A stretch of DNA of 36,147 nt, taken from contig JAHJMN010000059.1 of assembly GCA_018821305.1 (NCBI GenBank), positions 1-36,147 on the forward strand, read 5' to 3'. The translations under genes and the position numbers were made by a program. This DNA comes from Myxococcota bacterium (lineage in GTDB: Bacteria; Myxococcota_A; Polyangia; HGW-17). The stretch's first letter is position 1. Each line of letters starts with the position of its first letter. Shown piece after piece: positions 17,701 through 24,914 of the stretch. The notes beneath the pieces were generated by a model. The model worked only from the letters and a program-made list of their open reading frames with translations. It had not been told where the DNA came from and ran no database searches.

Positions 17701-18847
17701 CAGTAATAATTGGTTTTGTAAAGGTTTTTTGACGATCCATTGAAGCGCCAGCAACACCGCTGACGGTGGTAAGCCCTGCATTAGAAAGGCTGTGCGTTGC
17801 AATGGGGGGAATGCATCTTGAGCCCTGACTATGCTCAGCTACACCGTAAGAATCAAGGGTCTCACCACGGGTGTCAGGATCTGAATCGGAGTTGAAACCG
17901 GTGATAATACCAGCGGTGATGCCGCCGTTTTTGATGTCTACGTATCCACCGGAAATCATTTTCATTTCCAGGTTTCCCTTTACTCCTGTGAAACCTGCAT
18001 CGGCGAGGAATTTGCCCACGTCAATTTTGCCTTCAAGTCCCACATCGGGAATGAGTTTGTCAATGGTGGGCTGAAGAAGAGGAATTACTATGTTATTGGC
18101 AACCCAGTCAACGATGGCATCGCCAACGAAAGCCTGAACCAATTCAATGTATTGTCCAATATTATCAAGGATGAGTGCATTGAGGAAATCATCAACAAAG
18201 GGGATACAGTCTTCTAAAGATGCACTGAGTCCGCCGAGATCCAGTCGGGTAACTGAGTTAATATCCATGCGAAGGTAGCCGTCTTCCGGGCGTGTGCGCA
18301 GGCCGAGAGCAATGGTGCCTTCGAAGGGGTCATTCTGGAAACCGATATCAATTTCACAGTTGTCGGTAATGTTAGAACCGGCAAAATAGACGTCAATGTC
18401 AAATCCAAGATAGATGTTTGTGTCAACATCAGCCCATACTTCGTCACAATCGGACTGGGACATAATCCCGTCTTTGCACTGGGTAATATTATTTGAATCG
18501 TCCGTATTGTCTTTCAATGTGAAATTGAGATCGACGTTCGAGATGTCGATACCGCATCCGAGGGGGCAGAAATCAATACCGTAACTGTGACCGGAATCTC
18601 CAACCCAGAATCCTGGAATAAATGGTATGTGCCCAAGTTCACCTTCCACAAACTGCGGAAGAATTGTTTTAATTGTATCAAATCCTGATTGCGTTATGCG
18701 GATCTGCACACCGTTTTCAATGACCTGTGATGGGGGAAGGGGACTATCCAGAGGTTCGATTTCAGAGCAGCCTCCACCGGAACAACTGAAGGGCCCTGAG
18801 AAAGCAAAAAGTAGGATAAATGGAAGATAATAATGAAGTTTCCGCAT
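14729..18847 (-). CDS. Giant lipoprotein: two envelope proteins fused in frame across a MYXO-CTERM-like tag
   Basis: The 1372-residue frame opens with a lipoprotein signal (FILLFAFSGPFSC, C22). Residues ~30-835 are a large beta-rich secreted domain with cysteine pairs, ending in an Ig-like stretch (WSDWSTFNV to VMDETGNVGTYDITVL). At ~836-869 it has what should be a C-terminal sorting tag: FGCSSSGKNQ (C840), a short helix IPMFLIGLAFFAAF, then KMRRR. There is no stop codon. M866 begins a second perfect lipoprotein signal (MRRRFLIPAIALVAVMAFAS, then GC, C887), followed by a Ser/Asn linker, a D-x-D-C module and a ~450-residue beta-propeller-like domain. Either two genes have fused, or M866 is a second start (no ribosome site seen before it). 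GGAGG precedes the ATG at 18847. Confidence 0.85.
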   Translation of the reverse strand: MRKLHYYLPFILLFAFSGPFSCSGGGCSEIEPLDSPLPPSQVIENGVQIRITQSGFDTIKTILPQFVEGELGHIPFIPGFWVGDSGHSYGIDFCPLGCGIDISNVDLNFTLKDNTDDSNNITQCKDGIMSQSDCDEVWADVDTNIYLGFDIDVYFAGSNITDNCEIDIGFQNDPFEGTIALGLRTRPEDGYLRMDINSVTRLDLGGLSASLEDCIPFVDDFLNALILDNIGQYIELVQAFVGDAIVDWVANNIVIPLLQPTIDKLIPDVGLEGKIDVGKFLADAGFTGVKGNLEMKMISGGYVDIKNGGITAGIITGFNSDSDPDTRGETLDSYGVAEHSQGSRCIPPIATHSLSNAGLTTVSGVAGASMDRQKTFTKPIITEYNGQFDQAYLKFENGDMADISIAITKDMLNLAGFHFVNSGALCISLGTEQNELVKVGTFSVLIPSMAEIIDRKAGDAPLILEIRPQTAIQFDIGMGGDSANSLIDVYLQDFQIDLYPFVNGRYARALTLALDMHLQMDLEEGVDEEGNVTVMPVLRPVDENLITARILNSELIRENPEDIEAIFPSILSMIMPMLTGALQPIPMPNYEITKLNSNGQYLTWKIVQLDNLEFKATTAQDALLINAKVISKNPGTKKLDMYPHQFNAAVTGVKNYSPERLRNTLKGLDDAWPKVTISIEGQDGEYQYRLNNGTWSHFHNANELEITDYALFLQGKHRIDIRGRKIGSPRSLNLNHIELEFIMDSVAPTVYAETEGSEITLVGNDFVTPRENLKYSILEGEKWSDWSTFNVITSNYADKWSTAGILKVRVMDETGNVGTYDITVLRNTPKLEENWYGFGCSSSGKNQSSSIPMFLIGLAFFAAFKMRRRFLIPAIALVAVMAFASGCADNKKSDNNNTNPSCQIDDDCAGVSCPDDEIALCIGGFCDCVDDIPWGIPGPHSSITVIGSYAWVSGYNMTYGDLMLSQVLVSDSEPTMIRPQDWFFVDGVPAGPVALPQSDVRWGISAPGQDVGEYTSIGKLSINQPIVAHRNTTTGSLRITYSTDGTNFVSYDLDDGGDPTGTDFGSAGFFNHLSIRDSDSAPGIVYMVNNIPNAAGTGLTSEIRFAQANVPLPMSPTDWSFYTVESVDYPFPDMNAVIDDWPQGTGLFVQHSRFEDGRVSISWYDQYEGALKFSYQEVVGGDFTDPMIIAEGSETSLPRGLFATHSINGQNQETVHFLYQDSMQKTLWFSTLNLSTLEIEEVLMDDGFRVDDGPNQEGLPMPVQHYFGADCAIETAGPKIWTLWQDSTTQELFIAEYDASAADPAWAVSVLRGGEEPYQGSFGFYIDTEIRGERLYISNYAVNLHAQPDILGNPALRYFVEIYSIYTGIVGK

Positions 18848-18894
18848 GAGTACCTCCGGGAATAGTGATATCGTATAATAACCAAGCTGACATT

Positions 18895-18923
18895 ATTATA
18901 CCTTGTTTTTGCCTGTTGGGCAT
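18895..18923 (-). promoter_or_regulatory. Candidate promoter for the giant lipoprotein gene
   Basis: On the minus strand a perfect TATAAT (18900-18895) lies about 50 bases before the ATG at 18847. A weak -35 (ATGCCC) sits 17 bases further upstream. The -10 is convincing; the -35 is not. Confidence 0.45.
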
Positions 18924-18979
18924 CTATTTTTTTAATTTATTTCTGGTCAAGAGGGTTCAAAATCAATATATTCCTTGCC

Positions 18980-21900
18980 ATGACTGATACCAAGCACGAC
19001 AAAACATTGATGTTCATTATTTTGATATTATTGCTTTTTTCTGGTTCGGACAGCCTAATATATCAGGTGATCTGGACAAGAATTCTGCATTACTCTTTCG
19101 GTTCAACGGAGATGGCCGCCGCAACGGTACTGGCAACTTTTATGGGCGGATTTGCCATTGGTGGAGCACTGGGTGGCAAAATAGCACCTAAGTTGAAACA
19201 GCCGATTCTTGTATATGGTTTTCTTGAGGGAATTGTTGCAGTATTCGGTATTATTTTTACTCCAATGCTTTACCGGTTGGATGTGATTTACAGCATAACG
19301 GGCCCGGATCCGTCTCCACTCCTTTTGACATCTCTGAAGTTTGCAACCGGAATGGCAATTATGCTTATTCCTACGGTGGCGATGGGGGCAACGCTTCCAA
19401 TAATTGTTCATGGAGTCGTTCCCAAATCTTCCGCCGGCAAGGGTTTTTCTGTAATCTACTTTATAAATACACTTGGTGCAGTGGGCGGAACTCTTCTGGC
19501 TGGCTTTTCGATTATCCCCAAATTCGGACTTGATAAAGGTGTGTATGTTGCTGCGAGCATTGGTATTTTTGTCTTTATCTTTTCCGCATTGATTCAATGG
19601 AAATGGAAACCGGTACCTCAGGCTGCGACGGCAAAAGAGGAAAATGGTGTTCCTGTTGACGAAGCTCCATTTATGACACCCATGGCCCTGAAATACGGAG
19701 CTTACATAGCGCTGGCCATTGCATTTTTTTCGGGTTTTATTTCTCTATCCAACGAAGTTTTGTGGTTCAGGTTATTGGGAATTATTTTAGACGGAACCAT
19801 TTATGGTTTCAGTGCTCTTTTAGGAGCTTTCCTGCTTGGAATTGCTCTGGGGTCCTTCTGGATAAGTTATTATCTTGACCGATGCAAAGACCCCTGGGGA
19901 CTGTTCGTCAAGTTACAGATAGGAGCTGCTGTCGGTTCGGTTCTGACAATTCTGATTATTCCTTTAATTCCATTTATTGTTTCTGGCTATATCAGTGGCG
20001 CACCCAAAGCTCCCGGAGATGTTTTCTTTCTCAAAGTAGTTCTGGTCTTTTTTGTTATTCTCGTTCCGACGTTTTTCTATGGTGCATCATTTCCCGTCCT
20101 TGTGCGTCTTGCGTCCATCAGGGGCAGATTATCAAGTGCCGTTGGTAATGTTTACAGTTTGAATACTGCCGGGTGTATTTTAGGTTCTGCCATGATTGGC
20201 ATGGTTCTAATTCCATGGCTGAAAAACATTAATCTTCTTCTCATGATAATGGTGTTCTTATCCATTCTGCTTGCTTTTGCTGCAATCTTTTTCGCTGGTG
20301 GTGCAAACCCGGAAAAAGCTTCAAACACGAAAATCAAACTGTTTGCTTCAATTGCTGTAATGGTTCTTGGGGTTATTATTCTCAATCCTGATGTAAAAGT
20401 TATCCGTCTGGTTAATTCGCGTTATAGCATTGAGGATTATCAGCATTCCATAGGCAGCAGCGTTAAAACACTTTATGGTGACTCAGAAGACCGTAAAAAC
20501 CTGGTCTTCGAAGCAGAAGGCGCTGTTACTGTTGTTACTGTACATAAGCATAAAGACGGAGGATTCCGTCTTAAAAATAATGGTTTAAATGAAAGTTATC
20601 ATGCGGTTACACAGCCTTATTATGCAGAAGAAATTCTTTACCTTGCGGCGCTGCCGTACCTCCTTCATCCCAAACCGGAAAAGGCCATGCTTATTGGACT
20701 TGGGGGCGGAGGAACCGCAGATGTTCTAAGTCAACTTGAACTGAAAACTGTTGAAGTGGCGGAACTGGAACCGGAAGTCGTGAAAGCAAGTAGGCTTATG
20801 TTTGGCAAAAGAACTCATCCTGCGGATCGTAAACATGTCAAGATGCGTCTGGATGATGGTCGAAATGCTTTGACACGCCATGCCATTGCTAATCCACACA
20901 CTTACGACTTGATAATAAGCCAGCCATCTCATCCCTGGCTTACGGGGGCTTCAAACCTTTATACCGTTGAGCATTTTCGTATAGTAAAGAAAAATCTAAA
21001 ACCCGGGGGTATTTTCTGTCAGTGGGTAAACCTGTTCCGCATGAATGAAACGGGCTTCCGAAGCCTTCTTGCTGCATTTACCATTGCTTTTGAAGATGGT
21101 CATATATTTCAAGTGGATCCAAACTCAGTGTTTCTTATTGGCGCCAATGGGAAGCTTCCTGTGGATCCTGCAGTTATTTCAAAGCATTATAAAGAACCGT
21201 TCATGAAAACGGTGACGAAAAACTACGGCAGTTCAGTAAACCGCATACTTAAAATGTATCGATTCAATTTTGCCATGGCAAAAAAACTTGCGGCGGGCTC
21301 CAAAGTAAACAGTGATCACCATCCGATCATTGAAACAGTTTTGCCCTGGGTAGGTCACAATCAGATGTTTGATGTGCTGGAGTGGCTGGATAAGAAAAAT
21401 GTACCGTACTATTTAAGCCCTGAAGTAATTGTCCAAAGCAGCATGACGAAGGATTCCTACCGGGAATATATTGACTATCTTATCAATGATATAGATATTT
21501 ACAGTCAGGATGCTGATACAATAAAACCGAAAATGGAGCTGGCATTTAAAAATATCGTGCGATGGGAAAAATTCCTCGGAGAAGATGCCCACCGTTTGAG
21601 GGCATCAGTATATAAAAAGATCCTTGACCATCATCGGACTGCGATGGAGCTAAGCAAGATAAAAGCTCCTTCTGATGCGGATCTTCGACACCTTGCATCG
21701 TACAATGTTCTTTCAGGAAACCGTTTTGACGCGTTTTTAATTTATCTGCGTCTTGTGGGAAATGCAAATCCAGGATTTTATACCAGTTGGCTACTCAATA
21801 ATTTGTCCTCATGGATTTTCAGGGAACCAGTTTTAAACGCTCAAACCATGAAAGATGGTGATTTTGTAGAGCTTACGAGACTTCTCGATGGTCTTCCTTT

Positions 21901-22498
21901 ATTGAATGGTCTCATAGACAGTGCAGTTGACCTGATTCGTAAAGATCCGGCTTTTCTTTCAAAACGGAATATATTTATGCTTGAGACAATTCTCAGAAGT
22001 TCATTCCGTCGTAATAAGATTAATCCGCGCGAAGTTGAAGCGTATATAGACGAAGGTGGAGAAAATCGCCGTATTGTCAGGGATATTACTTATTATTACG
22101 TCCTTGCCGGTGACAAAGAAAAAGCGGATTCAGCAATGAGTGTGTTCCGTAATTCGTCATCAATGAGTGCCACAAACTACGAAACTGCTAAAAAGCTTAT
22201 TAAGTTGGATGGAAGACATCAGGCTATGCAGCTATTCACTGAAATTCTTAAGGATACCGAGCATGGGATTGAAAAAGGAGATATCCTGAGGAATATTCTG
22301 GACAACATGATAGAACTCAAACATTTCTCGGGATTTGGAAAATTGTGGCTTCAATTCCGTAAAAACGCCCTTAGTGAAGACAATAAAAAAGCAACTGAAA
22401 ATATATTGAAGAAATTTGATAAGTTCAATCAGGGGCTCATTGAAAAAGGCTTCGACCCCAAAGAGCTGGCGCCAAAACCAACAGCCGTAAAAAAATAA
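18980..22498 (+). CDS. Fused MFS-type membrane / spermidine-synthase-like protein
   Basis: This 1172-residue protein starts with a polytopic membrane part of about twelve segments (to ~residue 460). It includes SLIYQVIWTRIL and GGFAIGGALGG, typical of the fused MFS/spermidine-synthase family. A Rossmann domain follows (LIGLGGGGTADVLSQL from ~570, then VEVAELEPEVV), related to aminopropyltransferases. The catalytic segment reads LIISQPSHPWLTGASNLYT (S647) instead of the V-D-x-T-D-P of true spermidine synthases, so polyamine synthesis is unlikely. The last ~350 residues are helical and repeat-like, possibly TPR-type. Function is unknown in the family. The ATG at 18980 lacks a clear ribosome site; an ATG at 19010 is the alternative. 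It is divergent from the giant lipoprotein. Confidence 0.85.
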   Translation: MTDTKHDKTLMFIILILLLFSGSDSLIYQVIWTRILHYSFGSTEMAAATVLATFMGGFAIGGALGGKIAPKLKQPILVYGFLEGIVAVFGIIFTPMLYRLDVIYSITGPDPSPLLLTSLKFATGMAIMLIPTVAMGATLPIIVHGVVPKSSAGKGFSVIYFINTLGAVGGTLLAGFSIIPKFGLDKGVYVAASIGIFVFIFSALIQWKWKPVPQAATAKEENGVPVDEAPFMTPMALKYGAYIALAIAFFSGFISLSNEVLWFRLLGIILDGTIYGFSALLGAFLLGIALGSFWISYYLDRCKDPWGLFVKLQIGAAVGSVLTILIIPLIPFIVSGYISGAPKAPGDVFFLKVVLVFFVILVPTFFYGASFPVLVRLASIRGRLSSAVGNVYSLNTAGCILGSAMIGMVLIPWLKNINLLLMIMVFLSILLAFAAIFFAGGANPEKASNTKIKLFASIAVMVLGVIILNPDVKVIRLVNSRYSIEDYQHSIGSSVKTLYGDSEDRKNLVFEAEGAVTVVTVHKHKDGGFRLKNNGLNESYHAVTQPYYAEEILYLAALPYLLHPKPEKAMLIGLGGGGTADVLSQLELKTVEVAELEPEVVKASRLMFGKRTHPADRKHVKMRLDDGRNALTRHAIANPHTYDLIISQPSHPWLTGASNLYTVEHFRIVKKNLKPGGIFCQWVNLFRMNETGFRSLLAAFTIAFEDGHIFQVDPNSVFLIGANGKLPVDPAVISKHYKEPFMKTVTKNYGSSVNRILKMYRFNFAMAKKLAAGSKVNSDHHPIIETVLPWVGHNQMFDVLEWLDKKNVPYYLSPEVIVQSSMTKDSYREYIDYLINDIDIYSQDADTIKPKMELAFKNIVRWEKFLGEDAHRLRASVYKKILDHHRTAMELSKIKAPSDADLRHLASYNVLSGNRFDAFLIYLRLVGNANPGFYTSWLLNNLSSWIFREPVLNAQTMKDGDFVELTRLLDGLPLLNGLIDSAVDLIRKDPAFLSKRNIFMLETILRSSFRRNKINPREVEAYIDEGGENRRIVRDITYYYVLAGDKEKADSAMSVFRNSSSMSATNYETAKKLIKLDGRHQAMQLFTEILKDTEHGIEKGDILRNILDNMIELKHFSGFGKLWLQFRKNALSEDNKKATENILKKFDKFNQGLIEKGFDPKELAPKPTAVKK

Positions 22499-22551
22499 TT
22501 ATTGATTCCCTCCTGTTTACATACTAATTTCCTGTAAAGCCCGGAAAAGGG

Positions 22552-22600
22552 TTCATGTCCTGTAATTCGGTTAGCGAAGAAATTTATCTCAGGACATTAA
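22552..22600 (+). repeat. Short family-2 hairpin just upstream of a ribosome site
   Basis: TTCATGTCCTG (22552-22562) and CAGGACATTAA (22590-22600) are inverted repeats matching family-2 ends. The inner text TGTAATTCGGTTAGCGAAG matches the repeat end at 5017-5050 and 230-205. The 8-bp stem ATGTCCTG/CAGGACAT has a 27-base loop. It ends five bases before the AGGAG ribosome site of the next gene, so it could influence translation or carry the promoter. Confidence 0.65.
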
Positions 22601-22615
22601 AAAAAGGAGTAAAAA

Positions 22616-22990
22616 ATGAAAAAAGCTGTGCTGTTTGTTGGAGCTGTTGTATTCATGTTTGCTTTACCAGTCAGTGTAAAAGTGAAGGGGCTTACCAAAA
22701 AGGAGAAGTTCGGTATTGAACTGAAAGCCTGCCAGGAAGCATTTGCAAAAGGAAAACCATCCAAATGTAGACTTTATGGTAAAATTCAATATGTTACATC
22801 ATTTCCCGATGTAAAAGTAAAAGTTGTGGATTCCTTTCCGGATATCAAAGTAAAAATCGTAAATTCTTTCCCGGATAAACCGGGCCTGTGGAAAATCGTA
22901 AATTCTTTCCCGGATTATAAAGTTCAAAAAGTCACATCTTTTCCAGACTATAAAATCAAGTTTGTGACTTCCTTCCCCGGTTGCAACTGA
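22616..22990 (+). CDS. Small exported protein with six SFPD repeats (septoil-knot-like)
   Basis: The 124-residue product has a signal peptide (MKKAVLFVGAVVFMFALPVS), a short Lys-rich helix with two Cys (C39, C51), and a C-terminal array of strand-turn repeats. S-F-P-D (the last is S-F-P-G) occurs at residues 62, 73, 84, 97, 108 and 119. The spacing is 11, 11, 13, 11 and 11; the longer step carries KPGLW. Each unit is a short alternating strand such as VKVKVV. I believe this matches the family now called 7(1) septoil knot (formerly DUF6150), but that is from memory. The biological role is unknown. The start is firm: AGGAG with six bases to the ATG. A family-2 hairpin lies directly upstream. 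Confidence 0.85.
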   Translation: MKKAVLFVGAVVFMFALPVSVKVKGLTKKEKFGIELKACQEAFAKGKPSKCRLYGKIQYVTSFPDVKVKVVDSFPDIKVKIVNSFPDKPGLWKIVNSFPDYKVQKVTSFPDYKIKFVTSFPGCN

Positions 22991-23049
22991 CATTTTTTAA
23001 TCGTCCAAATCCCCTGTGAAAAACCTACAAATACAGCGGTGCCCACGTT

Positions 23050-23271
23050 AGACGGCTTTCGGAGTAATAAGATCGAAATTGTGAAATTGAATTAAAAATT
23101 ACGTTCTTTTAAATTATGAATTGATATTGAATGGTTACACCCTGATCCTGATCCTGTTTCCTGTTTCCTGACTTTCTATTTTCCTGTTAAAAAAATCAGG
23201 TATTCAGGAAATCAGTAGCAGGAACGCTCTGTCCTGAAGCATTTCTTTAAAACGAGTCACTATCGTATTAC
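23050..23271 (+). repeat. Family-1 repeat, copy D (diverged)
   Basis: It follows the layout of copy B: a left end around GGAGTAATAAGATCG, CCTG words at 23141-23187, CAGG words at 23197-23222, and the conserved right part GTCCTGAAGCATTTCTTTAA through CGTATTAC. The right ~33 bases are almost identical to copies B and E. It lies in the gene-free stretch 22991-23625. Confidence 0.7.
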
Positions 23272-23353
23272 TACAGCGATGCCCACTGCTTGTCGCTCAT
23301 TACATTTCACTGTTGTCATTTTCATGCATAAAGCGGTCAGGATATCGCTCACT
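23272..23353 (+). repeat. Family-3 repeat, copy 1
   Basis: The stretch from CAGCGATGCCC through TTGTCGCTCATTACATTTC, CATTTTCATGCATAAAGCGG and GATATCGCTCACTT matches the reverse complement of 30300-30392. It sits exactly between family-1 copies D and E, so it may be a mobile unit of its own or a spacer carried along with family 1. No gene is seen. Confidence 0.65.
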
Positions 23354-23592
23354 TAGACCTTTCGGAATAAAAGGATCGAGAGTAGAACAGTGAATTTATT
23401 CTTCCTGCCTTTGTAATTTTACATTGATATTGGATGTTTATGACCTGACCCTGTTTGCCTGACTACCTGAGTCCCTGTTAAAATATTTCAGGTAACCAGT
23501 AAATCAGTAGCAGGAAACAGGACATTCAGGGGCTCTGTCCTGAAGCATTTTTTTTAAACGAGTCACAATCGTATTATTCCGGAAGCAGTCTA
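23354..23592 (+). repeat. Family-1 repeat, copy E
   Basis: The terminal inverted repeats are clear. The left end is TAGACCTTTCGGAATAAAAG followed by GATCG; the right end reverse-complements to TAGACTGCTTCCGGAATAAT followed by ACGATTG. The CCTG arm lies at 23446-23480 and the CAGG arm at 23490-23522. The element is 239 bases, shorter than copy B. Confidence 0.8.
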
Positions 23593-23625
23593 GAAAAACG
23601 AAGCGGGGCGTTATATTTGGAAGGA

Positions 23626-24168
23626 TTATTTACAGGCTTCTTCGGAATCTTTGGAATATTTGTCGCTGCCGGTGATGTCTTTGCAATCTTTAATTGCGAA
23701 ACATGCGGAATAATCTTTTTTACCGCCAGCTTTGCTCTTTTTAGCCTGTTCTACAACGGCTTCGCATGCTTTAGGAGCAACTTCTTTGCATTTTGCAGCA
23801 ACAAGTTTGTTATTTTTTCCACTGTATTTGCATGTGGAAAGTGCGTCAGAAAATTTCTTTTCATTTAATTTCTTTTCAATGCGTTCAATGTCTTTCTTTG
23901 CCCATTTGGCATCGGATTTTTCTTTTAAGCATTTTTTGTAATCATCACATGAACTTTTCTTGGCACAGGTCATTTCGTCTTTGAAACCTTCTTTGCCCTT
24001 CATTTCTTTGCAAAGAGCCATAAAAAGTTTTTTGCTGAATTCTTTGTCTTTCTTGTCACCGCATTTGCTCATCTTGTCATACATAATTTCGCAATCGTCT
24101 TTTGAACATGCGGCGAAGGCGAAGGTACTGATTAAGGCTGCTGCTACTAAAAAATTGAGAGTTTTCAT
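23626..24168 (-). CDS. Lys/Cys-rich lipoprotein, paralogue of the gene at 24309
   Basis: The 180-residue product has a lipoprotein signal (NFLVAAALISTFAFAAC). The mature part is Lys-rich and helical, with regularly spaced cysteines (CSKDDCEIMYDKMSKC at the start, EEACK at the end). It aligns along most of its length with the neighbouring lipoprotein at 24309-24842: CEIMYDKMSKC against CEKFYDRMTRC, and KDCKDITGSDK against SQCSKLTGNDK. I start at the ATG at 24168, which has AAAGGA upstream and gives a proper signal peptide; the longer frame to 24195 does not. Function is unknown. It is the last of three Cys-rich lipoprotein genes on this strand. Confidence 0.8.
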   Translation of the reverse strand: MKTLNFLVAAALISTFAFAACSKDDCEIMYDKMSKCGDKKDKEFSKKLFMALCKEMKGKEGFKDEMTCAKKSSCDDYKKCLKEKSDAKWAKKDIERIEKKLNEKKFSDALSTCKYSGKNNKLVAAKCKEVAPKACEAVVEQAKKSKAGGKKDYSACFAIKDCKDITGSDKYSKDSEEACK

Positions 24169-24277
24169 TTTTTTCCTTTCGTTGAGAGTCTGCAAAAAGA
24201 CCCTGTGATTAAATTATCATTAAACTACGACAGAAATTTCTACAACAGAACTTTTTAAGTGTAAACAAATTTTTCAA

Positions 24278-24311
24278 ATTTGATAAAAATTGAATTTCCG
24301 GACACGAACTA
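24278..24311 (-). repeat. Family-2 repeat end overlapping a stop codon
   Basis: On the minus strand it reads TAGTTCGTGTCCGGAAATTC from 24311 and continues AATTTTTATCAAA, matching the left end of unit 1 at 4858-4890. Its first three bases are the TAG stop of the lipoprotein gene at 24309-24842. The following bases towards 24169 resemble unit 1 only weakly, so the partner end is degraded or absent. Confidence 0.75.
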
Positions 24312-24842
24312 TTTACAAACTTTGTCCATTTCTGCGTTCAGTTTGTCGTTTCCAGTCAATTTAGAACACTGACTCAGGCGAGTGCATGCATTGAGATCTT
24401 TATTCCCCGCTTTTTTTGCAGCTTTGGCGAGTTCAAAAAGATCGGTGCACACTCCAGGAAGAATTTCTTTACACCTTTTGCGAAAATCATCATTTCCTTC
24501 AGAGTCGCAGAACTTCACAACATCAAAATACTGTTTTTGGGTGTGGAGTTTGTTAAGTTTCTTAAGTTGATTGAAATTTTTCCTTTTTATTGTTTTTTCC
24601 TGTACGCATTTTCGCCATGAAGAACAGGTTGTATTTACCGAACATTCAATTTTATCACTGAGTACGGGATCTTCCTTAACTTCTTCACATTCCACTAAAA
24701 ACTGCTTCTTGGGGATATCAATATACCCTTTTTTATGACATCGCGTCATGCGATCGTAAAACTTTTCGCACTTGTTTTTTTTGCATGAGGATATTGTTAC
24801 CAGAGCAAAAATAATGGAAAACGAAAAATGATAAAACTTCAT
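24309..24842 (-). CDS. Cys-rich lipoprotein, paralogue of the gene at 23626
   Basis: The 177-residue product has a lipoprotein signal (FSFSIIFALVTISSC, lipidated C20). It is a basic helical protein whose cysteines align with those of the next gene downstream (CKKNKCEKFYDRMTRC, then CSSWRKC, CKEILPGVC and DKVCK). The two look like a tandem duplication. Envelope location is expected, and no catalytic motif is seen. Its TAG stop is the first codon of a family-2 repeat end, but the terminal DKVCK still aligns with EEACK in the paralogue, so little or no coding sequence was lost. The 140-base gap to the next gene is repeat-derived. Confidence 0.8.
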   Translation of the reverse strand: MKFYHFSFSIIFALVTISSCKKNKCEKFYDRMTRCHKKGYIDIPKKQFLVECEEVKEDPVLSDKIECSVNTTCSSWRKCVQEKTIKRKNFNQLKKLNKLHTQKQYFDVVKFCDSEGNDDFRKRCKEILPGVCTDLFELAKAAKKAGNKDLNACTRLSQCSKLTGNDKLNAEMDKVCK

Positions 24843-24914
24843 AATATCCTCAGCATATACTTTATAAACTAATAAACAAACTGCCCGGGATCTATTAAAA
24901 ACAAATTGAACAGT

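Noticed and set aside
22795-22985. DNA-level repeats in the SFPD gene as a minisatellite or CRISPR
   Set aside because: They are in frame, encode a regular protein repeat, and vary at the nucleotide level.
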